DNA of 64,000 nucleotides from Methanothermobacter tenebrarum (GTDB taxonomy: Archaea > Methanobacteriota > Methanobacteria > Methanobacteriales > DSM-23052). This document shows positions 26,517-34,267 of the stretch, one piece after another (the stretch's first letter is position 1; every line of letters starts with the position of its first letter). The stretch spans positions 1,041,001 through 1,105,000 of the forward strand of contig NZ_AP025698.1 of assembly GCF_023167465.1 (NCBI RefSeq), in the 5' to 3' direction. The notes under the pieces were generated by a model that had not been told where the DNA came from, searched no databases, and saw only the letters and a program-made list of their open reading frames with translations. The translations under genes and the position numbers were made by a program.

Positions 26517-27417
26517 CTTCCTTGCCTCCTTTTACAGTTGTCTTAGTAAGAGATTTTATGATCGAATCTATCGTGGTGACAACATCAATGTTTTCGATGA
26601 CTGGCACATTATATTTCCTGGCCTGGGCCTCGAAGTACTTGTGTATCCTCCTTATAGCCCAGAAGTAGCTTATGTACCTCTTCAATGGTCTTCTGGCCCA
26701 TGTTTGTCTGCATCTCGAATAGAATCTTCCCTTGTGGATGTTCTCATCCGGTACTGTTAAAACAAACATTGCAACATTTTCCTTGTTCACGAGATCCTCT
26801 CTTATGAATCCTGGCACGATGTGAACACCCTCAATCACAATACTTATACCCTCCTTGAGGGCTCTTTCGATTACAGCCTCCACACCAACACTCACAGTAT
26901 CTACATGGTCTCTGAATCCTATCAGGACTTCGTCAAGTTCTGGTGGGGGTGGTATCCTGAGTGACTGGTATGCCGTGTAACTTGACTCATATAATGATGG
27001 TAGAAGATCCCTGGATACTATCTTACGCATTACCTCCCTTATCATGTCTGTACTTATCATGTTCCTTATACCTAGGCGGTTAGCGACCTCGAATGCTATT
27101 GATGAAGTGCCGACACCTGACGCTCCACCTATGAGTATTATGAGGGGCTCTTTATGCTCTCTTATACGCCTCCAGAGCATGTATTTTTCCGCTATCTCCT
27201 TGTCTTCCTCTTTGAGCTTATCAAACACTATCTCTACTAGTTCGTCGATTGTTATAAGGTCTATCTTCTTTTTCTTAAGGTAGGCTTCTATCTTTGATGC
27301 GAAAGTGTAAGCCTTGTTCGGGTCCATTTCGGCCCTGGTTAATGATCTTGCAAGAACACCCTTCGAGAATGGTTCTGTATACTTTTTACCACTCACTTCT
27401 CCTTGGACCATTATCAT
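26497..27417 (-). CDS. 2-phosphoglycerate kinase (cyclic 2,3-diphosphoglycerate synthesis)
   Basis: Phosphorylates 2-phosphoglycerate to 2,3-diphosphoglycerate, the precursor of cyclic DPG, a major thermoprotectant of Methanothermobacter and Methanothermus. 306 aa. Residues 1-90 form an ATP-cone-like domain (FSKGVLARSLTRAEMDPNKAY). The kinase domain has the P-loop LIGGASGVGTSS, TDMIREVMRK and VIEGVHIVPGF. GGGGGTGA lies 6 nt before the ATG. Presence of this enzyme supports a thermophilic Methanobacteriales host. Confidence 0.88.
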   Translation of the reverse strand: MIMVQGEVSGKKYTEPFSKGVLARSLTRAEMDPNKAYTFASKIEAYLKKKKIDLITIDELVEIVFDKLKEEDKEIAEKYMLWRRIREHKEPLIILIGGASGVGTSSIAFEVANRLGIRNMISTDMIREVMRKIVSRDLLPSLYESSYTAYQSLRIPPPPELDEVLIGFRDHVDTVSVGVEAVIERALKEGISIVIEGVHIVPGFIREDLVNKENVAMFVLTVPDENIHKGRFYSRCRQTWARRPLKRYISYFWAIRRIHKYFEAQARKYNVPVIENIDVVTTIDSIIKSLTKTTVKGGKEVAEEIG

Positions 27418-27482
27418 GGATTTTCACCCCCAATAAAATAAGAAAGATAAAAATCCCCATATGCACTCGCGGCGTCTGGGGG

Positions 27483-28133
27483 CTATCCTAGTTTTATGAA
27501 CTTTGTATTTATTTTCCCATCATCTATTTCTATTAGACATGCTTCCCCCTTGGAGGTTTCTCCAGGGTTTATTATGATGGTGTCTCCTATCCTGTCCTCT
27601 CCCCTACCTTCGTGGATGTGACCGCAGATATTAAGTTTTGGTTGGTGCTCTTCTATTATCCTCCTTATGCTTTTGCTGCCTACATGCTCTCCACTGGGTA
27701 GTTTGTCTGCTCGCGTACCATATGGGGGTGCATGTGTTATGAGGATTGTTATATCATCCTTTATGGCATCTTTGAGGATCTGGTATATTTCATCTTCTTC
27801 AAATTCTAGTGGGGTGTTAAATGGTGTTGGATTCGATCCCCCAAGGCCACAGAATGAAATCCCCTTTATGTTAGTGGTTTTGGCGTGTATGTTTAATGCC
27901 TTGGAATTTTCTATGTGGGCGTGTATACCATGGGGGTCGCAGTTTCCCGGCACTGCCAGGACCGGTATCTTGTGTGCTGCCATATCATCTAATATGTCCC
28001 TTGCAAGTTCTGGTGGTCCGAAGTGTGTTATATCCCCTGCTATTATTATAAGGTCTATTTTGTTTTCTTCGAGGTATTGGTGGATTGTCCTCGGGTTTAT
28101 ACCATGGAGGTCGCTAAGTGCTAATATATTCAT
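27483..28133 (-). CDS. Calcineurin-like metallophosphoesterase
   Basis: About 216 aa. The five family motifs are visible: LALSDLHG, AGDITHFG, VPGNCDPH (GNxD/H), LITHAPPYGT and GHIHEGRG, all ligands for a di-metal site. The short size and lack of extra domains match the YfcE/MJ0936-like phosphodiesterases, so the substrate may be a cyclic or artificial phosphodiester. ATG 28133 lies 6 nt after GGGGTGAT, while the ATG at 28139 abuts that motif directly. Confidence 0.9.
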   Translation of the reverse strand: MNILALSDLHGINPRTIHQYLEENKIDLIIIAGDITHFGPPELARDILDDMAAHKIPVLAVPGNCDPHGIHAHIENSKALNIHAKTTNIKGISFCGLGGSNPTPFNTPLEFEEDEIYQILKDAIKDDITILITHAPPYGTRADKLPSGEHVGSKSIRRIIEEHQPKLNICGHIHEGRGEDRIGDTIIINPGETSKGEACLIEIDDGKINTKFIKLG

Positions 28134-28325
28134 ATTCATATCACCCCGTGAAGTGCCCTATCCCATCAGATTGGGGCTCCAGCGTCCAAAAAGCAGGTCC
28201 TTGCCTGCTCTCCCCATTCTTATCCATGGGGTTTGAAAATTTTATGGGAGACATTTGGTTTGGAAACTTTCCTTCTCCCCATTGCGTGGGAACATCCCCC
28301 TAGGAATATTATAGTAGAGTATATT

Positions 28326-28579
28326 TTAACTTTACCGGCGGGGAACCCATGAGCCCAGAAAAGATTTATTAGTGTGTGTTCAGTTTACCCCCATATCCTA
28401 TAGGCTGAAAGGAGCCGGTGGGATGATCAAGAGGGGAGAAGGTAGGGGATTATCCTCTGATTAAAGTGAATATTTGGGGACGGGCTGGGAGAGCCCACCA
28501 GACTATGACTCTACATGGTATACTCAGCAAGGCTTCGTCATTGGAGCATCCATCCGATAGGATGGTGGGGTGTGTTCAC
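28326..28579 (+). mobile_element. IS200/IS605-type remnant, copy B, with tnpB tail
   Basis: The 5' module (28326-28366) has TTTAACTTTACCGGCGGGGAACCC, then AGCCCAGAAAAG. At 28472-28510 the codons GDGLGEPTR match the end of TnpB proteins. The 3' module (28534-28579) is CGTCATTGGAGCATC, the hairpin CATCC-GATA-GGATG, and a terminal GTTCAC, as in the other copies. In one frame it reads VIGASIR-stop, comparable to the TnpB tail of copy D2. No other gene lies in the 440-nt gap 28140-28575. The right end runs into the stop codon of the DUF2096 gene. Confidence 0.65.
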
Positions 28580-29100
28580 TCGTGGAAGAAGGAGCCTATC
28601 TCCCTGAGGCCCTTTTTTATATTCTCTTTTTCGCCGTAGATTGCTATTAGATCGTCTTCTTCGAATTCTATGATGAGACTGTGTTCTTCTGCTATTTCTT
28701 GGATTCTGTCCTCTGATAATGGTTCTTGTAGGTGGACTCTTGCAAGTGAGAATCCTGGTGGCGCCCCGATTATGAACCGTGCCCTTGGCTCCGGCACCTT
28801 ATATACTTCCTCTCCTAGTGAGGCTCTTTTAAGTTTTTCGATCCATTGCCCCTGATAGTCTTTGTTGACGGATTCTGCAATCTCTAGTAGGGTCTCCTGG
28901 ATTTCATTTAACATCTCGTTTATTCTTTTCAATTCTTTTACCATCTGGGGGTTGGTCGTGTCTGTCTTGTAAAAGTTTATTGACGCTTTTACTAGTCGCA
29001 TTTCCTCGTTTATACTCTTGGGTACTTTTAATCCTCTTTTTTTCAAATCTGTTAATAATCCTAGGAGTACCATCCAGGTTTGTTCTACTGGTAGGGTCAT
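28576..29100 (-). CDS. DUF2096-type archaeal protein
   Basis: 174 aa, assigned to DUF2096 with moderate confidence from its look and its position beside DUF749 and hdr genes in methanogens. An N-terminal helical part (residues 1-95) is followed by an alpha/beta part with ARFIIGAPPGFSLARVHLQEPL and LIIEFEEDDLIAIYGEKENI. No catalytic motif is visible. The start overlaps the end of the DUF749 gene. The C-terminus is set by a stop codon inside the right end of IS remnant B. Confidence 0.65.
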   Translation of the reverse strand: MTLPVEQTWMVLLGLLTDLKKRGLKVPKSINEEMRLVKASINFYKTDTTNPQMVKELKRINEMLNEIQETLLEIAESVNKDYQGQWIEKLKRASLGEEVYKVPEPRARFIIGAPPGFSLARVHLQEPLSEDRIQEIAEEHSLIIEFEEDDLIAIYGEKENIKKGLREIGSFFHE

Positions 29101-29363
29101 AGGTGTCCTTCCAGTATCTTTAATGTGGGCTGGTTTATCTTGGCACCTGCCTCTTTAAGTTCATCTTTGATCTCATCCAGGCTATTATAGGATTCTAGGA
29201 ATAGGACATGGTAGCTGTTGGTGCCTACTATGTTAAGTACAGCTATCTCCTCATTTTCCTTTATCTTCTTCTTTTTTAGTGCTGCGTGGAAGTCTGCAAA
29301 TTTAGCGTATTCTTCGGGTAGTTCTTCATATTTATAGATTCCTCGCAATGTTGCTATGAACAA
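29097..29363 (-). CDS. DUF749-type small protein
   Basis: 88 aa, recognised as DUF749-like: MFIATLRGIYKYEELPEEY at the start, then FHAALKKKKIKENEEIAVLN and IVGTNSYHVLFLES, typical of a small single-domain alpha/beta protein restricted to methanogens. Function unknown. It is upstream of and overlaps DUF2096 and is separated from hdrB by about 100 nt that contain an A/T-rich stretch, so it may have its own promoter. Confidence 0.7.
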   Translation of the reverse strand: MFIATLRGIYKYEELPEEYAKFADFHAALKKKKIKENEEIAVLNIVGTNSYHVLFLESYNSLDEIKDELKEAGAKINQPTLKILEGHL

Positions 29364-29469
29364 TATGGATACACCTCAAATTTTAAACTATATAAAAACT
29401 AGGGTTGTTTGTTATATAAGTAATTTTCTAAGAAAAAATGGAGAAAAAGATTATAAAATGGGGGGTATT

Positions 29470-30387
29470 CTATTCTCCCCCTATTGTGATATCCTTTTCG
29501 GCTAAGGATTCCTCTATCTTCCTTATCACTGGATCAACTTGGACATTGTGAGCGTCTATGACTATGTCCCTTATGTCAAGGTCCATTGCAAGTCCTAACA
29601 ATTGTGCAAGGTGAAGTACTGGCATGTTATATTCTTCCCCGAATTTCTCCTTGATCTCTACCTGGCCCCTGTCGAATTGTAGGTGGCAGAATGGGCATAC
29701 GTTGACTATTACATCGGCTCCTGCCTCTTGCATGTTTATTATCTTTTCTCTTGTGAAGTCTAATGCCACTTCTAGGTCTCGGGATCTCACACCTCCACCT
29801 GCGCCGCAGCACATCATCTTATCCTTGTATGGTACTGATTTGGCGCCTGTAACCTCCACCAGCTCGTCTAGGATGGTTGGATCCTCTGGGTTGTCAATAC
29901 CGATTTCTTCGCTTGGTTTTAGGAAGTGGCAACCGTAGTGTACTGCCACATTTAAATCTAGTGGTTTTTTAACCAGTTCTGATAGTTTGTCGAGTCCAAC
30001 GTCATTATATAATATCTCGGCGAAGTGTCTTACATTGATCTTTCCTTTGTATTCTCTGCCAACTTCTTTAAGTACTTCATTGACTTTATTTCTCATTTCT
30101 TCATTTTCTTTTAGTAGGTGGTTTGCCTCAAATAGTGAACCAAAGCACCCGTTACATTCTGTCATAAGGTCTGCGTCCATTTCCTCTGCGATTGTTATGT
30201 TCCTTGCTGCGATGGATGCCCATGTTGTCCTGTCAAATGATCCGAACACTCCAGGGGCTGGGCAGCAGGATGCTCCTTCCATGTCCTTTAATTCTATTCC
30301 TAGTTGGTCGAATAGTACTCTTGTTGCCTTTTCTATCCCAGGGTACCTGTTGTTCATTATACATCCTAAAAAGTATGCGAATGCCAT
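29470..30387 (-). CDS. hdrB: CoB-CoM heterodisulfide reductase subunit B
   Basis: Catalytic subunit of the cytoplasmic HdrABC complex. It reduces CoM-S-S-CoB at two noncubane [4Fe-4S] clusters, coupled by electron bifurcation with the MvhADG hydrogenase. Both CCG motifs are complete: FLGCIMNNRYPG ... GASCCPAPG ... ECNGCFGS, and HYGCHFLKPS ... MCCGAGGG ... NVCPFCHLQFD. 305 aa is normal. It follows hdrC on the same strand after 18 nt, the usual hdrCB operon. Confidence 0.97.
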   Translation of the reverse strand: MAFAYFLGCIMNNRYPGIEKATRVLFDQLGIELKDMEGASCCPAPGVFGSFDRTTWASIAARNITIAEEMDADLMTECNGCFGSLFEANHLLKENEEMRNKVNEVLKEVGREYKGKINVRHFAEILYNDVGLDKLSELVKKPLDLNVAVHYGCHFLKPSEEIGIDNPEDPTILDELVEVTGAKSVPYKDKMMCCGAGGGVRSRDLEVALDFTREKIINMQEAGADVIVNVCPFCHLQFDRGQVEIKEKFGEEYNMPVLHLAQLLGLAMDLDIRDIVIDAHNVQVDPVIRKIEESLAEKDITIGGE

Positions 30388-30405
30388 TCTTCTCAGCCTC
30401 CAATT

Positions 30406-31428
30406 TTATTCTATTTCACCTGTTTCCCAGTTGTATCCTATGAGTGAATCGAATCCTGTTGCTTTTATGATCTTCTGAACTTCTTCGAGGGCTTCTGGGA
30501 ATGAATGTGTTGTTGGTGGCAGCTCTCCCAGGCCTACAGCATCCCTTAACTGTTTTGTGGCGTCGTCTATTGGCACTCCGTGTCCTGTTTTTATAACGAA
30601 TGAGCCCACGGCCTTGTGTACTGGGGACATGTATCCTGCTTTGGCTGCTTCATTTCTTATTAGTTTTACAACGTCAACTATCTTGACTTTCCTTGGGCAT
30701 CTTTCCTGGCAGGAATAGCAGGTTGTGCACATCCATAATGCTGGGTCTGATAGGAGCTGGTCTTTCAGGCCCATGTTTGCTTTTCTGATTATCTGCCTTA
30801 CCTTGTAGGGTGTTCTCCTACCTGATGGGCAGGATCCTGTGCATGTTCCACATTGGAAGCAGTATTCAAGGCTTTCTCCACCAGCTGCTTTAACTTTCTC
30901 GGAGAATTCCTTGTCTACATCACTTCTTCTTATAAGTTCTTCTTCTCCTTTTAACAAGGTCATTATATCACTCCTTTCAGGTTTTTCTTCCTCTTCAACT
31001 TCTTCTTCAGTTTCTTCACTGACCTCTTCCTCTGGTTTTTCCTCAGGAACTTCCTCTTCAACTTCTTCTTCAGTTTCTTCACTGACCTCTTCCTCTGGTT
31101 TTTCCTCAGGAACTTCCTCTTCAACTTCTTCTTCAGTTTCTTCACTGACCTCTTCCTCTGGTTTTTCCTCAGGAACTTCCTCTTCAACTTCTTCTTCAGT
31201 TTCTTCACTGACCTCTTCCTCTGGTTTTTCCTCAGGAACTTCCTCTTCAACTTCTTCTTCAGTTTCTTCACTGACCTCTTCCTCTGGTTTTTCCTCTGGT
31301 TTTTCTGGTTCTTCTTCTTTGACCTCTTCCTCAGGAACTTCCTCTTTGACTTTTTCCTCTGGTTTTTCTGGCTCTTCTTCACCTATTAATAACCTTTTTA
31401 GGCGTTCTAATATGGACATTGTTTTCAC
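30406..31428 (-). CDS. hdrC: Heterodisulfide reductase subunit C with long acidic repeat extension
   Basis: Electron carrier of HdrABC with two [4Fe-4S] sites, CFQCGTCTGSCPSG and CTTCYSCQERCPR. The frame codes for 340 aa, but the conserved protein starts at residue 156 (ATG 30963, MTLLKGEEELIRR), giving 185 aa, the usual HdrC length. That internal ATG has its own strong AGGAGTGAT 5 nt upstream. Residues 1-155 begin with a short basic helix (SILERLKRLLIGEEE) and then are almost only Glu, Pro, Lys and Val in 21-residue repeats. Either one long fusion, the short form, or both are made. The long form opens at GTG 31428 or ATG 31419, with only a weak GGCGTGA nearby. Confidence 0.9.
   Translation of the reverse strand: MKTMSILERLKRLLIGEEEPEKPEEKVKEEVPEEEVKEEEPEKPEEKPEEEVSEETEEEVEEEVPEEKPEEEVSEETEEEVEEEVPEEKPEEEVSEETEEEVEEEVPEEKPEEEVSEETEEEVEEEVPEEKPEEEVSEETEEEVEEEEKPERSDIMTLLKGEEELIRRSDVDKEFSEKVKAAGGESLEYCFQCGTCTGSCPSGRRTPYKVRQIIRKANMGLKDQLLSDPALWMCTTCYSCQERCPRKVKIVDVVKLIRNEAAKAGYMSPVHKAVGSFVIKTGHGVPIDDATKQLRDAVGLGELPPTTHSFPEALEEVQKIIKATGFDSLIGYNWETGEIE
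30991..31305 (-). repeat. Five tandem 63-bp repeats inside the hdrC extension
   Basis: The minus strand carries about five near-identical 63-bp units, each coding for 21 residues of the form KPEEEVSEETEEEVEEEVPEE. Unit spacing is exact (for example CTGACCTCTTCCTCTGG recurs at 63-base steps). DNA-level identity rather than only protein similarity points to recent expansion by slippage or unequal crossover. Partial, diverged units (EEEPEKPEEKVKEEVPEEE) lie further towards the N-terminus. Confidence 0.92.
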
Positions 31429-31485
31429 GCCCTAACATTGGGGGGGTTGTCACTGGTTCCCATGTTTCCGGTCTGGAAGTGCTCA

Positions 31486-31500
31486 GTATATATAAGTTAC
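31486..31500 (-). promoter_or_regulatory. Box A (TATA) of the hdrCB operon
   Basis: On the minus strand the sequence reads AACTTATATATACT, a good archaeal box A. A start about 25 nt downstream would fall near 31463 and leave a leader of about 40 nt before the GTG/ATG of the long hdrC frame. The palindrome at 31514-31536 lies about 20 bp upstream of it. Confidence 0.55.
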
Positions 31501-31513
31501 TAAAAATCACAAG

Positions 31514-31536
31514 AGTGTAACCCTTTGGGTTACACT
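31514..31536. promoter_or_regulatory. Perfect 10-bp inverted repeat between divergent hdrC and tRNA-modification genes
   Basis: AGTGTAACCC-TTT-GGGTTACACT is a perfect dyad in the 183-nt gap between divergent genes. It is close upstream of the hdrC box A and about 25-30 bp upstream of the A/T-rich box preceding the plus-strand gene. There is no T-run, so a terminator is unlikely. It fits the binding site of a dimeric regulator, whose identity is unknown. Confidence 0.5.
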
Positions 31537-31611
31537 ATCTGGGGTTATATGCCGACACAAGATAAATAATTTTATGCCCATCCACAAAAGAATGGGGCCT
31601 TGGGTGAGAAG

Positions 31612-32343
31612 ATGAAAAAGTTTGAGATAAAACTCCATGATGGACCAGCCCGCCTAGGTATGATAGATGGGATGGAAACACCCGCAATCATAGACTATAA
31701 AACAATTGAGTTTGCACAGGATCAGCCCACCCCCTATAACGTGCCCATTGAAATAGCCAGATGGAGCGTGAAAGAAACAATAAAAAATGCCAAATCTTCA
31801 AAAAGAGAATATGCTGTTATCCACGGCGCTAAATACTTGGATTTAAGGGTTAAATGTGCCATGGAACTAGAAAGTCTGGGCTTTAAAAAGCTTATAATAG
31901 CAAATGGGGATGAATTACTCACAAAACCCGCAGACCTTGTAAGATTAACCGTTAAAATCCGTGAAAATATAAAACCAGACACCCTATTATGTTTCCCATA
32001 CTCCGAGGCATCATTCATACCCATACTAGTTTATATGGGTGTCGATCTTTTCACAGATGCAATATGCAAATTCTACAGTTACCTTAATATTCTAATGACA
32101 CCCAACCACTCATACAAGATAGACAAATACAAAATATATAAATTAAATGAGAGCGAACTCTCCAACTACAATAAGGGAACCCTTGATTTTGTTATAAGAG
32201 AAGTGAAAGAGCATATAAAAATGGGAACCCTAAGGAACCTTGTAGAAGAGAAAGCAGCCACATCACCAGCCAACATGACAGCCCTACGCATACTAGATGA
32301 CGAATTCCAAGAATACCTCCAAAGGTATACACGATTATACTAA
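31612..32343 (+). CDS. Archaeosine tRNA-ribosyltransferase / ArcS-like N-terminal domain protein
   Basis: About 243 aa that resemble the TGT-like amino-terminal region of archaeosine synthase and related proteins (KKFEIKLHDGPARLGMIDGM, ETPAIIDYK). The PUA and other C-terminal domains of full archaeosine enzymes are missing, and the catalytic Asp pair of TGT is not obvious, so this may be a stand-alone or degenerate paralogue. ATG 31612 has GGGTGAGA 4 nt upstream; the frame could open at TTG 31600. The 3' end overlaps the convergent methyltransferase by 9 nt. Confidence 0.6.
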   Translation: MKKFEIKLHDGPARLGMIDGMETPAIIDYKTIEFAQDQPTPYNVPIEIARWSVKETIKNAKSSKREYAVIHGAKYLDLRVKCAMELESLGFKKLIIANGDELLTKPADLVRLTVKIRENIKPDTLLCFPYSEASFIPILVYMGVDLFTDAICKFYSYLNILMTPNHSYKIDKYKIYKLNESELSNYNKGTLDFVIREVKEHIKMGTLRNLVEEKAATSPANMTALRILDDEFQEYLQRYTRLY

Positions 32344-32895
32344 CATCCTAGCCACCAGGATATAATGGTAGGGTCCAACATCCTCCACCCTTACCGTGTA
32401 AAAACCATAAACTTTTATAATATCAGAGGTTTCACGAGGATCCAATCTTAAAGAAGGATGAGGCCCCACCCTACTCTCCTTCTTGAACTCTACAATGGCC
32501 AGTTTACCATCAGGTTTCAGCACCCTCCTTATTTCTTCCATGACCGGTTTAACCCTCTTGTTAGCTACTAGACCGTGTAGTACGTTAGCCATGAGATATA
32601 TATCTACTGTGGACTCTGGGATTGGGAGTTTCCTTGTTATATCCCCGAGTATCGCCCTGATATTTCCTATGTTCTCCTCTTTTATGGTCCTCTTTAAGAT
32701 GTTGATGGATTCCTCATAGATGTCAATGGCATAAATTCTACCACTGCCAATAGCCTTTGAAGCTTCGATGGATATGAAACCGTCACCACAACCCGCATCA
32801 ACTAGTATCATCCCATCTCTAACCTTCAAGGCCTTTATAACATTTCTTGCATTTAGTATGTCCCGTGTTGTTTTACCGGCATCGTGGTGTCTCAT
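32335..32895 (-). CDS. Class I SAM-dependent methyltransferase
   Basis: 186 aa. SAM-binding motif I is LVDAGCGDGFISIEASK, motif II IYAIDIYEESINILK, and post-motif ANVLHGLV and LKPDGKLAIVEFKKE. The size and sequence resemble UbiE/MenG-type or arsenite-type small methyltransferases, but no substrate can be fixed. Its start overlaps the dphB stop (ATGA-like 4-nt overlap), so the two are cotranslated. Confidence 0.85.
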   Translation of the reverse strand: MRHHDAGKTTRDILNARNVIKALKVRDGMILVDAGCGDGFISIEASKAIGSGRIYAIDIYEESINILKRTIKEENIGNIRAILGDITRKLPIPESTVDIYLMANVLHGLVANKRVKPVMEEIRRVLKPDGKLAIVEFKKESRVGPHPSLRLDPRETSDIIKVYGFYTVRVEDVGPYHYILVARMLV

Positions 32896-33683
32896 CTCTC
32901 ACCCTCAAGTATTTCTGGTGGTGCTCCCCCGATCTCTACCAAGTATTCTGCCTCGAGGAAGTGCAACTTGGATGGGATGATCAGACAATGTAATGGCCCC
33001 CCAAAATCCTCTAATCTGAGCTTTTTTATCCTGTCAGCTCTTATAAGTGGATTGGATGATCCCACCCTTGCCAACACAACAGCAAGCGAATCTAAGCCGA
33101 TTATATCATCTCCCCTCTCTTCTTCAACCCTTAATAGGTATTCAAGGCCCTCGTTTGCGCTCATATACTTGTTTTCTTCAGCTTTTATATCTAGTAATAT
33201 TAGTGTGTGGGCATCATATTCAAGGTTATCCTTGATTGTGAGGTATGGTGAGTGTGGGAAATAGTTTTCTTCCGGGAATGGTATTGTTGTTGTTTTACCG
33301 AACTTGTATACTTGTAAACCTGCAAGGCCCGGGGCTGCTGAGAAAATGGATGAAGAGTGTATTATCCTCGTTTTAATGTTTTTTCTCCGGGCCTCTAATA
33401 TGAGAGTGGAGTGTGTTGTGGCAACTAGCGGATCCCCAGGGACTAGTAATGCCACATCTTCTCCCTGGGCGTATTCTAATGGTGTCATCTCCTCCTCTAT
33501 CTCCTTCCTTCCGATGATCTGAATATCCTTCCCTGTTTCTTCTCTTATTGTTGACAGGCTCTGGTCTTTTAGTTTTGCTGTGTAGAATTCTGCGAATATC
33601 CTATCACATACTTTCAGTGTTTTCATGCCCTTGATTGAAATGTCATTTTCATCATAGAGTCCTAGGCCTATAATATAGAGCAT
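32892..33683 (-). CDS. dphB: Diphthine synthase
   Basis: Methylates the modified histidine of elongation factor 2 in diphthamide synthesis. About 263 aa of the tetrapyrrole-methylase fold: MLYIIGLGLYDENDISIKG at the start, FAEFYTAKL, LLVPGDPLVATTH (SAM-binding loop), HSSSIFSAAPG, and the C-terminal SNPLIRADR region. The ATG at 33683 matches the family N-terminus, while the frame opens 18 nt earlier. The upstream gap is filled by IS remnant C. Confidence 0.93.
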   Translation of the reverse strand: MLYIIGLGLYDENDISIKGMKTLKVCDRIFAEFYTAKLKDQSLSTIREETGKDIQIIGRKEIEEEMTPLEYAQGEDVALLVPGDPLVATTHSTLILEARRKNIKTRIIHSSSIFSAAPGLAGLQVYKFGKTTTIPFPEENYFPHSPYLTIKDNLEYDAHTLILLDIKAEENKYMSANEGLEYLLRVEEERGDDIIGLDSLAVVLARVGSSNPLIRADRIKKLRLEDFGGPLHCLIIPSKLHFLEAEYLVEIGGAPPEILEGER

Positions 33684-33728
33684 GTGGGATCTGCCCCCCA
33701 ATAGTTTATAATCCTATATTAGTAAGAT

Positions 33729-34265
33729 ATGAACTACCCCCCATTGGGGGTTTCCTGTTTCAATGATGAGACTTGCCCAGCTAAGGTAGGGATGCTGAGT
33801 AGGGGGTTTTTCGTGGGCTTGGGGGTTGTCCCAGCCCCGAGTCGAGTATCCTATTAGCAGATATATAATCTTGGTATGGGTCATTGTAGGATAGTCCTTT
33901 GCTTGTGCCCTTTGGGTTCACTTTTACGAGTTGTCTGCTGGCTCTTTCAGCCTTGTAGACGAGCATGTTGGAGGAATTTTCCCCATGAGGCATCCAGTAT
34001 CCCTTTGGCAAGACGACGGTTCCTAACCATATGTTTAGGTTTTCAACGCGGATAGTATTATAGTTTTTGATGTAGAATTTTTGAGAGTTTGTGGAGGTCG
34101 TCTCTTTGATTTCGAAACTTGCCATCGAGCACTTCCTCGCTCCCCACACATAGATATATCAAAGGGTGAACCAAAATGATACTAGAAAACATATCCCATG
34201 TATCACTGTAAAATGTTTTTTCGACTTTCATCCCCCCATAGGGGGAGTTCCCGCCGAAAGATTTA
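33729..34265 (-). mobile_element. IS200/IS605 (IS1341-type) remnant, copy C, with tnpB piece
   Basis: About 537 bp on the minus strand. The left module (34265-34214) reads CTTTCGGCGGGAACTCC, CTATGGGGGG, GATGAAAGTCGAAAA. The right module (33770-33729) reads CTCATCATTGAAACAGG, the hairpin CCCCC-AAT-GGGGG and TAGTTCA. Between them lies a decayed tnpB (separate entry). The right module agrees over about 40 nt with copy D2 at 45.7 kb and has the layout of IS605-family right ends, which form the omegaRNA scaffold. No tnpA is present. Confidence 0.75.
33790..34150 (-). pseudogene. tnpB: tnpB C-terminal fragment, multiply frameshifted
   Basis: TnpB is an RNA-guided DNA endonuclease of IS605-family transposons. 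In reading order the recognisable pieces are NQRDDLHKLSKIL, then (other frame) YNTIRVENLNI, then (third frame) MVRNRRLAKGILDASWGKFLQ in two parts, and back to MLVYKAERASRQLVKVNPKG. After these come LSYNDPYQDYISANRIL and LGQPPSP. These match the RuvC-domain end of TnpB (YDTIxVEDLNI, DASWGKFLQMLxYKAE, VNPKGTS, RDxNAAxNIL). The zinc-finger cysteines between GTSK and LSYND have been deleted. One long frame of 122 codons spans the region, but its product mixes frames and is not a real protein. Confidence 0.75.
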
Positions 34266-34267
34266 AA

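Noticed and set aside
30991..31305. CRISPR array
   Set aside because: The 63-bp units are contiguous, in frame and code for a protein repeat, without spacers.
30963..31382. 139-codon Lys-rich frame and the Ser-rich frame opposite hdrC
   Set aside because: Both are shadows of the 63-bp repeats in the hdrC extension, which translate into low-complexity products in every frame.
33755..33800. C/D box guide RNA on the plus strand (ATGATGA ... CTGA)
   Set aside because: Only one C-like and one D-like box with short spacing, and the C-like box is the complement of the conserved IS right-end motif TCATCATTGAA.
33781..34149. 122-codon open frame as an intact hypothetical protein
   Set aside because: It strings together TnpB pieces that lie in different frames, lies between IS605-type ends, and its product would not resemble any whole protein. 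Annotated as a tnpB pseudogene instead.
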